A stretch of 32,604 nt of DNA from Rhodoferax ferrireducens (lineage in GTDB: Bacteria > Pseudomonadota > Gammaproteobacteria > Burkholderiales > Burkholderiaceae_C): the NCBI GenBank assembly GCA_002083775.1, contig MTEI01000030.1, forward strand, positions 1-32,604. The letters are read 5' to 3'. The translations under genes and the position numbers were made by a program. The first letter of the stretch is position 1, and each line of letters begins with the position of its first letter. This document shows, piece after piece, positions 16,565 to 24,598 of this stretch. The notes beneath the pieces are model-generated. The model saw nothing but the letters and a program-made list of their open reading frames with translations. It was not told the DNA's origin and ran no database searches.

Positions 16565-17715
16565 ACACACTCTATCTGACCGGTGCCCGAGTTGTTCTAC
16601 ACAATGACGTGCTCGAAGACGCGGCTCTGCTAATCGAAGACGGTGTTATTACAGCGATCAACCCCGAATCCGGCATCGGTGCCCACGCCATAAATCTGCG
16701 CGGCAAGACGCTAATTCCCGGCATGATCGACCTGCACTGCGATGCCCTGGAAAAAGAAGTCGAACCGCGACCGAACGTGCACTTTCCTCTCGATTTCGCC
16801 TGTGCCCAAGCCGACAAGCGTAATGCCGCCGCTGGCGTGACAACGGTTTATCACGCCCTGTCTTTCGCCAACGAAGAACTCGGTATGCGCAACAACGCGT
16901 TTGCCGCGTCGGTCGCGCACGCGGTTCACGCCTGGAATCCGCACGGCCTAGTCGACAATCGCGTGCACTGTCGCTACGAGGTGACGGACCCAAGCGCGCC
17001 GGAATTTCTGCTCGAACTGATCGCAGCCGGCGAGATGCATCTGCTTTCGGTCATGGATCATTCGCCCGGCCAGGGGCAGTTCAAGGATATCGCCGCCTTT
17101 CGCGACTATCTGGCACGCACCTACAAGAAGTCTGAAATCGAACTGGACGCGCTGCTGCAAAACAAATTGGCGCAGGGCGAAGGCGCCATGACGCGTATCC
17201 GATTGCTGGTTGAGGAGGCGACCAAAAAGGGGATTCCCATTGCCAGCCACGACGATGACACACCAGAGAAGGTCGAGACCCTGCATGCTTTGGGCGTTGG
17301 TATTTCGGAGTTTCCGATCAATCTGGAATCGGCCCGCGCAGCTCGCAGCAAAGGCATGAGTACGGTGTTCGGTGCGCCCAATATTCTGCGCGGCAAGAGT
17401 CAATCGGGTGCTGTACGCGCGCTGGATGCGGTAATGGCCGGGGTGGCTGACTGCCTGTGCGCCGACTATCACCCCGCTGCCTTGATCGTAGCTGTTTTCC
17501 GCTTGCCGGAGCTGGCGGGGATCAGCCTTGCCGATTCGGTACGTCTGGTCAGTGCCAACCCGGCGCGCGCGGCGGGACTGACGGATCGTGGCGAAATTGC
17601 GATTGGCAAACGCGCCGATCTCGTGGCGGTCACTCACGTCAACGGACTGGTTCAGGCGAGTAGCGTTTTCTCGGCTGGAAAACGTGTCTTTGAAGTGAGC
17701 TTCGATCATGGCTGA
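16561..17715 (+). CDS. phnM: PhnM, ribosyl triphosphate phosphonate diphosphatase
   Basis: The protein has 384 residues of the amidohydrolase superfamily. Its N-terminal beta sandwich leads to LIPGMIDLHCDALEKEVEPRP (51-71), whose His and Asp fit the metal site. Further conserved parts are MDHSPGQGQFKD, GIPIASHDDDTPEK and CADYHPAALI. It removes diphosphate to give the ribosyl monophosphate phosphonate that PhnJ cleaves. AAGGAG lies 5 bases upstream. It overlaps phnN by 8 bp. Confidence 0.93.
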   Translation: MNTLYLTGARVVLHNDVLEDAALLIEDGVITAINPESGIGAHAINLRGKTLIPGMIDLHCDALEKEVEPRPNVHFPLDFACAQADKRNAAAGVTTVYHALSFANEELGMRNNAFAASVAHAVHAWNPHGLVDNRVHCRYEVTDPSAPEFLLELIAAGEMHLLSVMDHSPGQGQFKDIAAFRDYLARTYKKSEIELDALLQNKLAQGEGAMTRIRLLVEEATKKGIPIASHDDDTPEKVETLHALGVGISEFPINLESARAARSKGMSTVFGAPNILRGKSQSGAVRALDAVMAGVADCLCADYHPAALIVAVFRLPELAGISLADSVRLVSANPARAAGLTDRGEIAIGKRADLVAVTHVNGLVQASSVFSAGKRVFEVSFDHG

Positions 17716-18280
17716 GGGAAAACTCTTCTACATCATCGGGCCTTCCGGCAGCGGCAAGGACAGCTTGATGCGTTACGGACGCGAACGACTGGCAGGTGAT
17801 TCCGGCGTTCTCTTCGCACACCGCTACATCACGCGGCCAGTCGAACTGCATGGGGAGAATCACGTCGCCCTGACCGAAAACGAATTCGATGCCCGTCTGG
17901 CCGCCGGCCTTTTCTCCATGCAGTGGGAAAGCCACGGTTTACGCTATGGCATCGGCAGAGAACTCAATTTCTGGCTGGCCAAGGGCTGTAATGTGGTGCT
18001 GAACGGTTCCCGTGAATATCTTCCAGAAGCCAGACGCTACTATCCCGCATTGATTGCGGTTTTGATCACCGTCTCACCAGAAGTCCTTTCCGAAAGATTG
18101 CGCGCGCGGGGACGAGAGACAGACGAGCAGATCGCTGAACGGCTGATGCGTGCCGGGCAATTCAAACATCCTGGGGGTGCTGTGGAAACCATTCTGAATG
18201 ACGGAGAGCTGTTCGAGGCCGGCGAACGTCTTGTCAATTTGCTGTCGGCGGTCCCGGTCGCGGCAAAGGCGATGGCCTAA
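17708..18280 (+). CDS. phnN: PhnN, ribose 1,5-bisphosphokinase
   Basis: The protein has 190 residues with a guanylate-kinase-like P-loop, GPSGSGKD (11-18), then RYITRPVE and FSMQWESHGLRYGI, which form the substrate site, and SREYLPEARRYYP. It phosphorylates ribose 1,5-bisphosphate to PRPP, feeding the product of PhnP back into nucleotide metabolism. It is placed between phnM and phnP, as in many C-P lyase operons. Confidence 0.92.
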   Translation: MAEGKLFYIIGPSGSGKDSLMRYGRERLAGDSGVLFAHRYITRPVELHGENHVALTENEFDARLAAGLFSMQWESHGLRYGIGRELNFWLAKGCNVVLNGSREYLPEARRYYPALIAVLITVSPEVLSERLRARGRETDEQIAERLMRAGQFKHPGGAVETILNDGELFEAGERLVNLLSAVPVAAKAMA

Positions 18281-18282
18281 CC

Positions 18283-19053
18283 ATGCGCGTGACGTTCCTC
18301 GGCACGGGAGACGCCGGCGGCGTACCGCTCTACGGATGCAATTGTCCGGCCTGCACGCGGGCACGGGCGGTCACGGACTTTCAGCGTCGTCCGTGCACGG
18401 CCCTGGTCGAGTCCGGTGACTCCCGCATTCTGATTGATGCCGGCCTGACCGATCTCGCTGAGCGATTTCCACCGGGAAGCCTGTCAGCCATTGTGCTGAC
18501 ACATTTTCATCCGGATCATGTGCAGGGGCTGTTTCATCTCCGGTGGGGAACCGGCGACCGCATCCCGGTCTATGGGCCACCAGACGCCGAAGGTTGTGCC
18601 GACCTCTACAAAAACCACGGCCTGCTTGAATTCCGGCGGCTTTCAAAGTTCGAGCCTGTCACGCTTGGCAAGCTGACCCTAACGCCGCTGCCCCTGATCC
18701 ATTCCAAGGTGACGTTCGGTTACGCCATTGAAGATTCAGGTAGCCAGCGTTTCGCCTATTTGACCGATACGGTTGGACTACCCGCACAAACGGAACAGTT
18801 TCTAAGAGCATGGCAGCCAGGATTAGTGGCGCTGGACTGCACGCATCCGCCGCAAGGCGATTTCCCGCGCAACCATAACGATGTAGGTCTCGCTTTAGCC
18901 ATTGCCGAAACGCTCAGCCCGGCGAAAGTTTGGTTGACTCACATCAGCCACGAAATGGATTACTGGCTGCTACAAAACGCCAGCGATCTACCGTCTCACA
19001 TACAAGTTGCTCATGATTTGCAGGTGATTCCAGAGGTTGATAACACCGTCTGA
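18283..19053 (+). CDS. phnP: PhnP, cyclic ribosyl phosphate phosphodiesterase
   Basis: The protein has 256 residues of the metallo-beta-lactamase fold with the catalytic HFHPDH motif (74-79). Cysteines C19, C21 and C24 in GCNCPACTRAR match the extra structural zinc site of PhnP. HSKVTFGYAIEDSG and LDCTHPP are other family blocks, and HISHEMDYW gives a late metal ligand. It opens 5-phosphoribosyl 1,2-cyclic phosphate released by PhnJ to ribose 1,5-bisphosphate. It is the last cargo gene; there is no phnO. Confidence 0.92.
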   Translation: MRVTFLGTGDAGGVPLYGCNCPACTRARAVTDFQRRPCTALVESGDSRILIDAGLTDLAERFPPGSLSAIVLTHFHPDHVQGLFHLRWGTGDRIPVYGPPDAEGCADLYKNHGLLEFRRLSKFEPVTLGKLTLTPLPLIHSKVTFGYAIEDSGSQRFAYLTDTVGLPAQTEQFLRAWQPGLVALDCTHPPQGDFPRNHNDVGLALAIAETLSPAKVWLTHISHEMDYWLLQNASDLPSHIQVAHDLQVIPEVDNTV

Positions 19054-19111
19054 GTAACTCAAGTTGAGACCAGACCCTTTCCCGACCCTCCGGTAGCACG
19101 CATAGTAGTAA

Positions 19112-19240
19112 CGGAAAACACTTGTTTTCCGACAGGGGATGAACAGTGCCAAAAATTATGATGTGGAGTGCGTTAATAGTATGCGGAAAACCATGCCGCA
19201 ATGGATTACCATGCGGAAACATCAATTTATGGGTTTTCCG
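19112..19240. other. Candidate res site of the Tn3-family transposon
   Basis: The gap before tnpR carries a repeated octamer CGGAAAAC: at 19112-19119 facing its complement at 19124-19131 (perfect dyad, 4-base centre), again at 19184-19191, as a shorter CGGAAAC at 19214, and reversed at 19233-19240. A dyad plus further half-sites over about 130 bp next to tnpR resembles the three subsites of a resolvase res region. The exact subsite boundaries are uncertain. Confidence 0.5.
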
Positions 19241-19243
19241 GCT

Positions 19244-19828
19244 ATGTTAGTAGGCTACATGAGAGTTTCATCCGATTCAGACAGGCAAACCACCAATTTG
19301 CAACGCGATGCCTTACTGGCGGCAGGGATAGATAGCCGCCATTTATTTGAAGACCACGCCTCCGGTGCAGTCGATGAGCGTCACGGCTTAACGCAGGCCC
19401 TGACATTCGTAAAGGCTGGTGATGTTCTTGTCGTCTGGAAACTCGATAGGTTGGGGCGATCCTTGTCGCACCTCTTGACCATTGTGAATGCGCTCAAGGA
19501 AAAGCAGGTGGCTTTTCGCTCACTGACAGAAGGCATGGATACCACGACGGCATCCGGTGAACTGCTGTTTCATGTCTTCGGCGCGCTGGCACAGTATGAG
19601 CGGGCGTTAACCAGGGAACGTGTTATCGCCGGACTCGCCGCTGCCAAACGACGTGGCCGAATCGGTGGTCGCCCACCCGCTATCGTCGGCGAAAAACTGG
19701 AGGCTATCCTTGGTGCCTTGCGCGGTGGTATGTCCAAGGCTGCGGTGTGTCGCAATTTTGGGGTTAAACGCACCACGTTGATCGAGACGTTAGCTCGCGT
19801 CGGCTGGCCTGACGCACACGAAACTTGA
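19244..19828 (+). CDS. tnpR: TnpR, serine resolvase of the transposon
   Basis: The protein has 194 residues from ATG 19244, where the family start MLVGYMRVSSDSDRQT begins. Upstream in-frame ATGs (19139, 19229) give no similarity, and the first would place coding sequence over the candidate res repeats. The catalytic serine is Ser9 or Ser10 in RVSS; LVVWKLDRLGRSLSHL and FHVFGALAQYERALTRERV are the other active-site and dimer segments. A C-terminal helix-turn-helix (MSKAAVCRNFGVKRTTLIETL) binds res. It resolves cointegrates made by TnpA. No clear ribosome binding site precedes the start. Confidence 0.88.
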   Translation: MLVGYMRVSSDSDRQTTNLQRDALLAAGIDSRHLFEDHASGAVDERHGLTQALTFVKAGDVLVVWKLDRLGRSLSHLLTIVNALKEKQVAFRSLTEGMDTTTASGELLFHVFGALAQYERALTRERVIAGLAAAKRRGRIGGRPPAIVGEKLEAILGALRGGMSKAAVCRNFGVKRTTLIETLARVGWPDAHET

Positions 19829-19839
19829 GGGCACGCCAC

Positions 19840-22800
19840 ATGCGCGGCAATCCGAGCAAGCGTCTGACAATCCTTTCCGATGCCGAGAAAACCGCGCTCT
19901 ATGGCTTACCCGAATTTGACGACTTTCAGCGTGTCGAGTTTTTTGCCATGACGGATGCGGAACGCTCTCTGGCAATGCGTCGAAGGGGTTTAGAAGAGCA
20001 GATTTACTGCCTACTGCAAATTGGTTACTTCAAAGCCAAACAGGCGTTTTTTCATTTTCCCCTGAACGAAGCGCCTCCAGATGATGTTGCTTTCCTCATG
20101 CAACGGTACTTTCCAGGGAAGGAACAAGCTCTCAGCGATAAGCCTTTGAGCAAAAGACAATACTACGCGCAGCGAGACGATATCGCTGCCTTGCTTGGGT
20201 ATCGACTTTGCTCTGATGATGACTTGCCCGCATTGCTGGGCAAAGCAATATTGTTGGCCAGGACAGATGTATCCCCCACTTTTTTGTTGGCCGAGCTGAT
20301 GGTGTTCTTGATAGGTCAACGCATCGTGCGGCCTGGGTACACCACGCTGCAAGATTTGATTACCAAGGCACTCGCCACTGAACGTGATCGCCTGGAGCAA
20401 TTGGTAGAATCTGCCCTGACGGCTACGTCACGCGATGCGCTGCAACAATTGCTAGTGCGCGAGAACACCTTGTCCGATTTGGCCGCACTCAAACAGGATG
20501 CCAAAAGCTTTCGCTACCGCCAGATGGGTTTGGAGCGCCAAAAGCGCCTCACGCTGGCACCACTGTACATCATCGCCAAAGCGTTGCTGCCAAGCCTTGA
20601 AATTTCGCAACTCAACATCGCCTACTACGCCAGTCTTGCCAACTATTACACAATCTACGATTTGCGCCGCCTCAAGTCCGGCCAGACCTACCTCTATTTG
20701 CTGTGCTACGCTTGGCAACGTTACAGGCAGCTCACGGACAATGTGGTGGAAGCCTTTGGCTACCACACACGGCAACTCGAAGACGATACCAAGGCCGTCG
20801 CCAATCAACAGGCTGCCCAAATACACAACGAACGGCAGCAAGCCACACCACGGGTGGGCGAACTCCTCTTGCTTTATGTGGATGACACGCTCGACGATGT
20901 GACCCCGTTCGGCACGGTGCGCCACCGAGCCTTTCGGATCATGCCTGAAGAGAGGCTGCGCTCGACCGGCAAGCTCCTTACTGAGAAACCAGTCAGCCAA
21001 ATGGATCTGCGCTGGCAAGCGGTGGACAAGCAAAGCGGGCTTTGCACGAAAAATCTCCGCTCGCTGGCCATGGCGCTCGATTTTGAAAGTTGCACGCCCA
21101 GGGGCAAGGTCTGGCTGGCCGCACTGCGATGGATGAAGACGGTCTTTGCTCGTCAGCAGCGACTGACCAAGCAGCCACTGGAGGAAGTACCCCTGCGCAC
21201 GATCCCCACACGTTTGCGCAGCTTTCTGCTGGATTTCGACCCGGAGGGCAAGCCCGTTGGCCTGCGTGGCGACCGATATGAATTTTGGATTTATCGGCAA
21301 CTGCGAAAACGCCTTGATGTTGGTGACATCTACCTTGACGACAGTGTGCAACACCGGCGTTTTGCGGACGATTTGGTGTCCATGGAGAACAAGGCTGACG
21401 TACTCAAGGCACTGAACATACCCTGGCTGCGTCAACCAGTGGATGCGACGCTCGATGCGCTGTTCACTGAACTTGATACGCAATGGAGAGCGTTCGATGA
21501 GGAACTCCGCAACGGCAAGCTCAAACACTTGGAGTTTGACCCAGATAAGCAAACGCTGACCTGGCACCGTCCCAAGGCGGACAAGGACAAGCAACTACAA
21601 CAGGAGTTTTACGGCAAGCTCCAGGCACGTGACATTGCTGATGTTTTTCGGTTTGTTAATGAGCAGTGCCATTTCCTGTCCGCGATGACACCTTTACAGC
21701 CACGCTACGCAAAGAAGATCGCCGACGAAGACAGCTTGATGGCGGTAATTATTGCGCAGGCCATGAACCATGGCAATTTCAGCATGGCCGAGACCTGCGA
21801 TATTCCGTACCACGTCCTGGATGCCACGCATCAACAACACCTGCGCCCGGCCACGTTGATTGATGCGAACGACAAGATCAGCAACTTCATAGCCAGTTTA
21901 CCAATATTTCCTTACTACTCTATTGGCATGGACGTGCTCTATGGCAGCGTTGACGGGCAAAAATTTGCCTCTGCCAAGCCCACACTCAAGGCCCGCCATT
22001 CACGAAAGTATTTTGGTAGAGATAGGGGGGTTGTGGCCTTCACCTTGCTGGCCAACCATGTGGCGTTGCAAACCGAACTGCTGGGCGCAAACCAGCACGA
22101 GAGCTACTGGGTGTTCGACATCTGCTACAACAACACGTCCGACATCGTGCCGACCACGATCACCGGCGACATGCATTGCATCAACATGGCCAACTTCGCC
22201 ATCCTGTACTGGTTCGGCATGAACCTCGCACCGCGATTTACCAATTTGCAGGCGCAGTTGAAACACCTCTACTGTGGCTCTGGCCAAGAAGGGTACTCCG
22301 ATTTCCTGATCCAGCCGGTGGGGCAAATTGACCGCCATCTGATTGCCTCAGAGAAGGTGAACATGGATCACATTGCCGCCACGCTTGGACTCAAAGAGAT
22401 GAGCCAAAGCGTGCTGATGCGCAAAATTTGTACCTTGTCCGGACATCACCGTACCCGCAAGGCCATTTTTGAGTTCGACAAGCTGATCCGCACAATCTAC
22501 ACACTTCGCTACTTGCGCGATCCTCAATTGCAGCGCGATGTCCACCGATCAGAAAATCGCATTGAGTCCTACCACCAGCTACGTTCCACCATTGCCAAGG
22601 TAAACGGCAAAAAGGAACTGGCAGGGCGGACTGACCTGGATGTTGCCATCAGCAACCAGTGTGGTCGACTGATTGCAAATATTGTGATTGCGTACAACTC
22701 CATGCTGTTGTCCGGCATGTTGAATCGTTATCTGGCAACGGGCAATGAAAAGGCGCTGGATTTGTTGCGGCGAATCTCGCCTGCGGCATGGCAGCATCTG

Positions 22801-22884
22801 CATTTCCTGGGCCACTACGCATTCCGCGACAAGCGTCACCCGATTGATCTAGAGGCCATCTTGGCGGGGATCGATTGGGAATAA
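19840..22884 (+). CDS. tnpA: TnpA, Tn3-family transposase
   Basis: The protein has 1014 residues from ATG 19840 (GAGGG 8 bases upstream); a TTG at 19825 is the alternative and would overlap tnpR. The N-terminal half is a DUF4158-type domain (LSDAEKTALYGLPEFDDFQRVEFF). The C-terminal DDE catalytic domain shows the first Asp region near residue 700 (GMDVLYGSVDGQKF), the second near 776 (TTITGDMHCINMANF) and Glu near 904 (SENRIESYHQLR). The length is normal for the family and no frameshift is seen, so the transposon is probably active or recently active. It ends 19 bp before the right terminal repeat. Confidence 0.93.
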   Translation: MRGNPSKRLTILSDAEKTALYGLPEFDDFQRVEFFAMTDAERSLAMRRRGLEEQIYCLLQIGYFKAKQAFFHFPLNEAPPDDVAFLMQRYFPGKEQALSDKPLSKRQYYAQRDDIAALLGYRLCSDDDLPALLGKAILLARTDVSPTFLLAELMVFLIGQRIVRPGYTTLQDLITKALATERDRLEQLVESALTATSRDALQQLLVRENTLSDLAALKQDAKSFRYRQMGLERQKRLTLAPLYIIAKALLPSLEISQLNIAYYASLANYYTIYDLRRLKSGQTYLYLLCYAWQRYRQLTDNVVEAFGYHTRQLEDDTKAVANQQAAQIHNERQQATPRVGELLLLYVDDTLDDVTPFGTVRHRAFRIMPEERLRSTGKLLTEKPVSQMDLRWQAVDKQSGLCTKNLRSLAMALDFESCTPRGKVWLAALRWMKTVFARQQRLTKQPLEEVPLRTIPTRLRSFLLDFDPEGKPVGLRGDRYEFWIYRQLRKRLDVGDIYLDDSVQHRRFADDLVSMENKADVLKALNIPWLRQPVDATLDALFTELDTQWRAFDEELRNGKLKHLEFDPDKQTLTWHRPKADKDKQLQQEFYGKLQARDIADVFRFVNEQCHFLSAMTPLQPRYAKKIADEDSLMAVIIAQAMNHGNFSMAETCDIPYHVLDATHQQHLRPATLIDANDKISNFIASLPIFPYYSIGMDVLYGSVDGQKFASAKPTLKARHSRKYFGRDRGVVAFTLLANHVALQTELLGANQHESYWVFDICYNNTSDIVPTTITGDMHCINMANFAILYWFGMNLAPRFTNLQAQLKHLYCGSGQEGYSDFLIQPVGQIDRHLIASEKVNMDHIAATLGLKEMSQSVLMRKICTLSGHHRTRKAIFEFDKLIRTIYTLRYLRDPQLQRDVHRSENRIESYHQLRSTIAKVNGKKELAGRTDLDVAISNQCGRLIANIVIAYNSMLLSGMLNRYLATGNEKALDLLRRISPAAWQHLHFLGHYAFRDKRHPIDLEAILAGIDWE

Positions 22885-22903
22885 CGCGTTAAATTGAGAC
22901 CTG

Positions 22904-22936
22904 CGGGAAATTTCGCGGGTTTGGGCTTACAACCCC
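22904..22936 (-). repeat. Right terminal inverted repeat of the Tn3-family transposon
   Basis: The sequence is the perfect 33-bp inverse of the left end. It is followed by AAACC, against AAGCC before the left end. IS21 istB coding sequence starts directly after it. Confidence 0.9.
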
Positions 22937-23151
22937 AAACCCAAGTGCTGTTTGAGCTGATTGCCCACCGCTACGAAACTGGCTCACTCATCATCACCTC
23001 CAACCATCCCTTCAGCGAGTGGGGGCAGATCTTCGAGGACAACATGATGACCATCGCCGCCATCGACCGCCTCGTCCACCATGCCACCATTCTGGAATGC
23101 CAAGGGGAGAGTTACCGCCGCCAATCGGCTATGAACAGGAGGCAAAACTAA
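22937..23151 (+). pseudogene. istB: istB C-terminal fragment of the IS21-family element
   Basis: About 70 codons in frame encode VLFELIAHRYETGSLIITSN, then HPFSEWGQIFEDNMMTIAAI, DRLVHHATILECQGESYR and a stop. This is the end of an IstB-type AAA+ ATPase helper, with sensor-1 ITSN. The Walker A and B parts are absent. It lies outside the right end of the Tn3-family transposon, showing that the IS21 element was there first. Confidence 0.88.
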
Positions 23152-23222
23152 CCCCCTTTCACACGACAACTAACCGGACAAGATAGTTGTCGCCGACCGG
23201 ACAAAGTAATTGACGCGGCATA

Positions 23223-23229
23223 GGTCTAC
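23223..23229. repeat. Right 7-bp target-site duplication (GGTCTAC)
   Basis: This is the second copy of the heptamer at 6310-6316, directly after the IS21 right end. Confidence 0.85.
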
Positions 23230-23526
23230 CAATTGATGGACAGGCTATGCAGCACCTATCAGGGAGGACAATGGGAGTTATACACGCTGTCAAACAGCAG
23301 CTTTTACATGGCTCCACGCAGGGCGGATAAACTGCTTATCGAATGGGATGGAAACGGTTTTACAGGGGAAATGAGCGCGGATGCTGCCGGTATTGTCGCC
23401 TGCCTGTTTACCTACTCAGCCCTGTCTTTCCAAGGGTGCGAAACCTGTGGCGACATGTACCACCTGCTACTGGATTATGCTGAACAACACCCGGAAGCCA
23501 GCCTGATTTTCAGTGCCATCGACTAA
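23230..23526 (+). pseudogene. ardB: ardB, 3' part (interrupted by the IS21-family element)
   Basis: Ninety-eight codons from CAA 23230 continue the frame of 6197-6316 to a normal stop. The joined protein would have 138 residues. YQGGQWELYTLSNSSFYMAP, GFTGEMSADAAGIVACLFTYSALSF and the C-terminal EQHPEASLIFSAID are clear ArdB family blocks. An internal ATG at 23236 could start a shortened product, but there is no ribosome binding site there. Confidence 0.88.
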
Positions 23527-23630
23527 AAACGTACCGAAGGGGGAGTAAAGCAGGACGAGTGTCACAAAATACCAGCAGGACGGCAAAATATCAGGATTCA
23601 GGAAAATGCGGACGATGTGCTATAGTCATA

Positions 23631-23720
23631 AGTGCGGTACAGGCTGAGGAGCCGATGACCGCCCAGGGTGATGCGGAAGCGTCCCACATGCAAGGGTGTC
23701 TTCGGACACCCTATATTATT
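23631..23720 (+). ncRNA. Candidate small structured RNA with three hairpins
   Basis: An extended -10-like element TGCTATAGT (23618-23626) precedes three consecutive stems. Stem 1 (23634-23662) is GCGGT/ACCGC enclosing GGCT/AGCC with loop GAGG. Stem 2 (23666-23685) pairs GATGC with GCGTC around a GGAA tetraloop, with outer G-C pairs. Stem 3 (23693-23712) is a perfect 8-bp AGGGTGTC/GACACCCT stem with a TTCG tetraloop, followed by ATATTATT, like a terminator. No clear -35 is visible. Both upper loops contain GGA, the core of CsrA/RsmA binding sites. It lies between ardB and the convergent end of rep. It may simply be the ardB terminator region, but the first two stems are not explained by that. 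Confidence 0.45.
23693..23720 (+). terminator. TTCG-loop terminator between ardB and rep
   Basis: An 8-bp perfect stem (23693-23700 with 23705-23712) with a TTCG loop is followed by an A/T-rich tail. It would stop plus-strand transcription before it enters rep antisense. Confidence 0.65.
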
Positions 23721-23727
23721 CCGGCAA

Positions 23728-23743
23728 CCCGGAATTTGTAGCA
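23728..23743 (+). repeat. Isolated iteron copy at the rep 3' end
   Basis: CCCGGAATTTGTAGCA matches the origin iteron core exactly and ends two bases before the rep stop codon. Confidence 0.7.
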
Positions 23744-23744
23744 A

Positions 23745-24491
23745 TTAGGCGGCTTCACTCTCGTCCAGATCTTCCACCACCGGCAACAAGGGCAATTCTT
23801 CCTGTTGCGATGCCTTTGTGAAACGGAACTCAATCGCTACCACCGAACGTTGTTCCCGGATTACTACCCAAGATACGCGCAAGTCTGTATGCGAGTTAAT
23901 CTGTTCAACCGCTGGAACCAGAATACGTGCCTTGAAATTGGCAAAACGCATATAAGAATCTGACAACTCCAGCATTTCCTTGAAATCTACCAGTGTCACA
24001 CGGATAGAAGACCGTAGTTTCACGTACTGCTTAAGATACTCATAAACCCGGATAGCATAAGTACTGGTCAGATGTGATATGTAGCGCAGGTCATAACTGG
24101 TAAAACGCTCATTCAACAGCGTCAAAAATGGCAGTATCTCCGGGGAAAAATTCACCGTAACCCGACCATTACCCCTGTCATACGTCGCCTTACTAACCCA
24201 ACGAACCTTCTCAACCCTGCCATCTTCAAACCGGGTCTTTACTTCCCGATTCCACAGCCTTTCTGTTGCATCCTCTAACGCTTCATAGGCATGGCGGGTC
24301 TCAAGCGTATAAGCCGCCGCAAATGCCGCCGCAGTCACCGCCTTGATGCGTGAAAAAGGCTTTCTTGAGTCAATTTGGGCAATACAAAACAAGATCAGAC
24401 GTTGCTCATTCAAACTCAACGTATAACCCGCTTTTACCAATTCATTGGATTTGGTAACTTTCCAGTTGGTAATGTCATCCACGTGCTGCAT
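23745..24491 (-). CDS. Rep_3-family plasmid replication initiator
   Basis: The protein has 248 residues from ATG 24491; because AAGG directly abuts that ATG, a GTG start three codons later (24482) is also possible. KVTKSNELVKAGYTLSLNEQRLILFCIAQID is the typical opening of the first winged helix of Rep_3 initiators. DLRYISHLTSTYAIRVYEYLKQY with RVTLVDFKEMLEL and FKARILVPAVEQIN forms the second winged helix that contacts iterons. It binds the 21-bp repeats just upstream of its own gene to start replication, and half-iterons in its promoter should repress it. The acidic C-terminal tail (EDLDESEAA) is not conserved in the family. Confidence 0.92.
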   Translation of the reverse strand: MQHVDDITNWKVTKSNELVKAGYTLSLNEQRLILFCIAQIDSRKPFSRIKAVTAAAFAAAYTLETRHAYEALEDATERLWNREVKTRFEDGRVEKVRWVSKATYDRGNGRVTVNFSPEILPFLTLLNERFTSYDLRYISHLTSTYAIRVYEYLKQYVKLRSSIRVTLVDFKEMLELSDSYMRFANFKARILVPAVEQINSHTDLRVSWVVIREQRSVVAIEFRFTKASQQEELPLLPVVEDLDESEAA

Positions 24492-24501
24492 CCTTCGCTA
24501 T

Positions 24502-24529
24502 CTGCTACAACTACAAACATTTGTAGCAG
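24502..24529. promoter_or_regulatory. Inverted half-iterons before rep (autorepression operator)
   Basis: CTGCTACAA (24502-24510) and TTGTAGCAG (24521-24529) are perfect inverted arms with a 10-base centre, starting 11 bases before the rep ATG. They carry the TTTGTAGCA half of the iteron. Initiator dimers of this family bind such inverted half-sites to repress rep. Confidence 0.75.
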
Positions 24530-24553
24530 TAGCAGGAGAATAGCACAAAAATC

Positions 24554-24562
24554 TGTGGATAA
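24554..24562 (-). other. DnaA box (origin)
   Basis: TGTGGATAA is the perfect complement of the DnaA consensus TTATCCACA. It lies between the rep promoter and the iterons. Confidence 0.75.
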
Positions 24563-24598
24563 GTCTGTGAATATGTTGTGTATAAAATGTGGGTGTGC

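Larger units (their letters stand above)
7594..22936 (+). mobile_element. Tn3-family transposon carrying a complete phosphonate (C-P lyase) operon
   Basis: This 15,343-bp unit is bounded by 33-bp perfect terminal inverted repeats starting GGGGTTGTAAGCCC. It encodes a full-length Tn3-type TnpA, a serine resolvase TnpR and a candidate res site at its right end. Fourteen phn genes fill the rest. Flanking pentamers are AAGCC (left) and AAACC (right), four of five identical, so a clean 5-bp target duplication is not preserved. The cargo is visibly richer in GC than the plasmid around it, which supports a separate origin. Confidence 0.9.
6317..23222 (+). mobile_element. IS21-family insertion element, itself interrupted by the Tn3-family transposon
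   Basis: The left end TATTCCGCGACAATTATCTT and the right end (reverse complement TATGCCGCGTCAATTACTTT) are related terminal repeats. Each is followed by a second internal copy of the same unit (GGCGACAAYTA...CCGG), as is usual for IS21-family ends. The element sits in ardB with a 7-bp duplication. It holds istA (frameshifted and truncated) on the left and the last third of istB on the right. About the last part of istA and the first two thirds of istB are missing. Confidence 0.85.
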
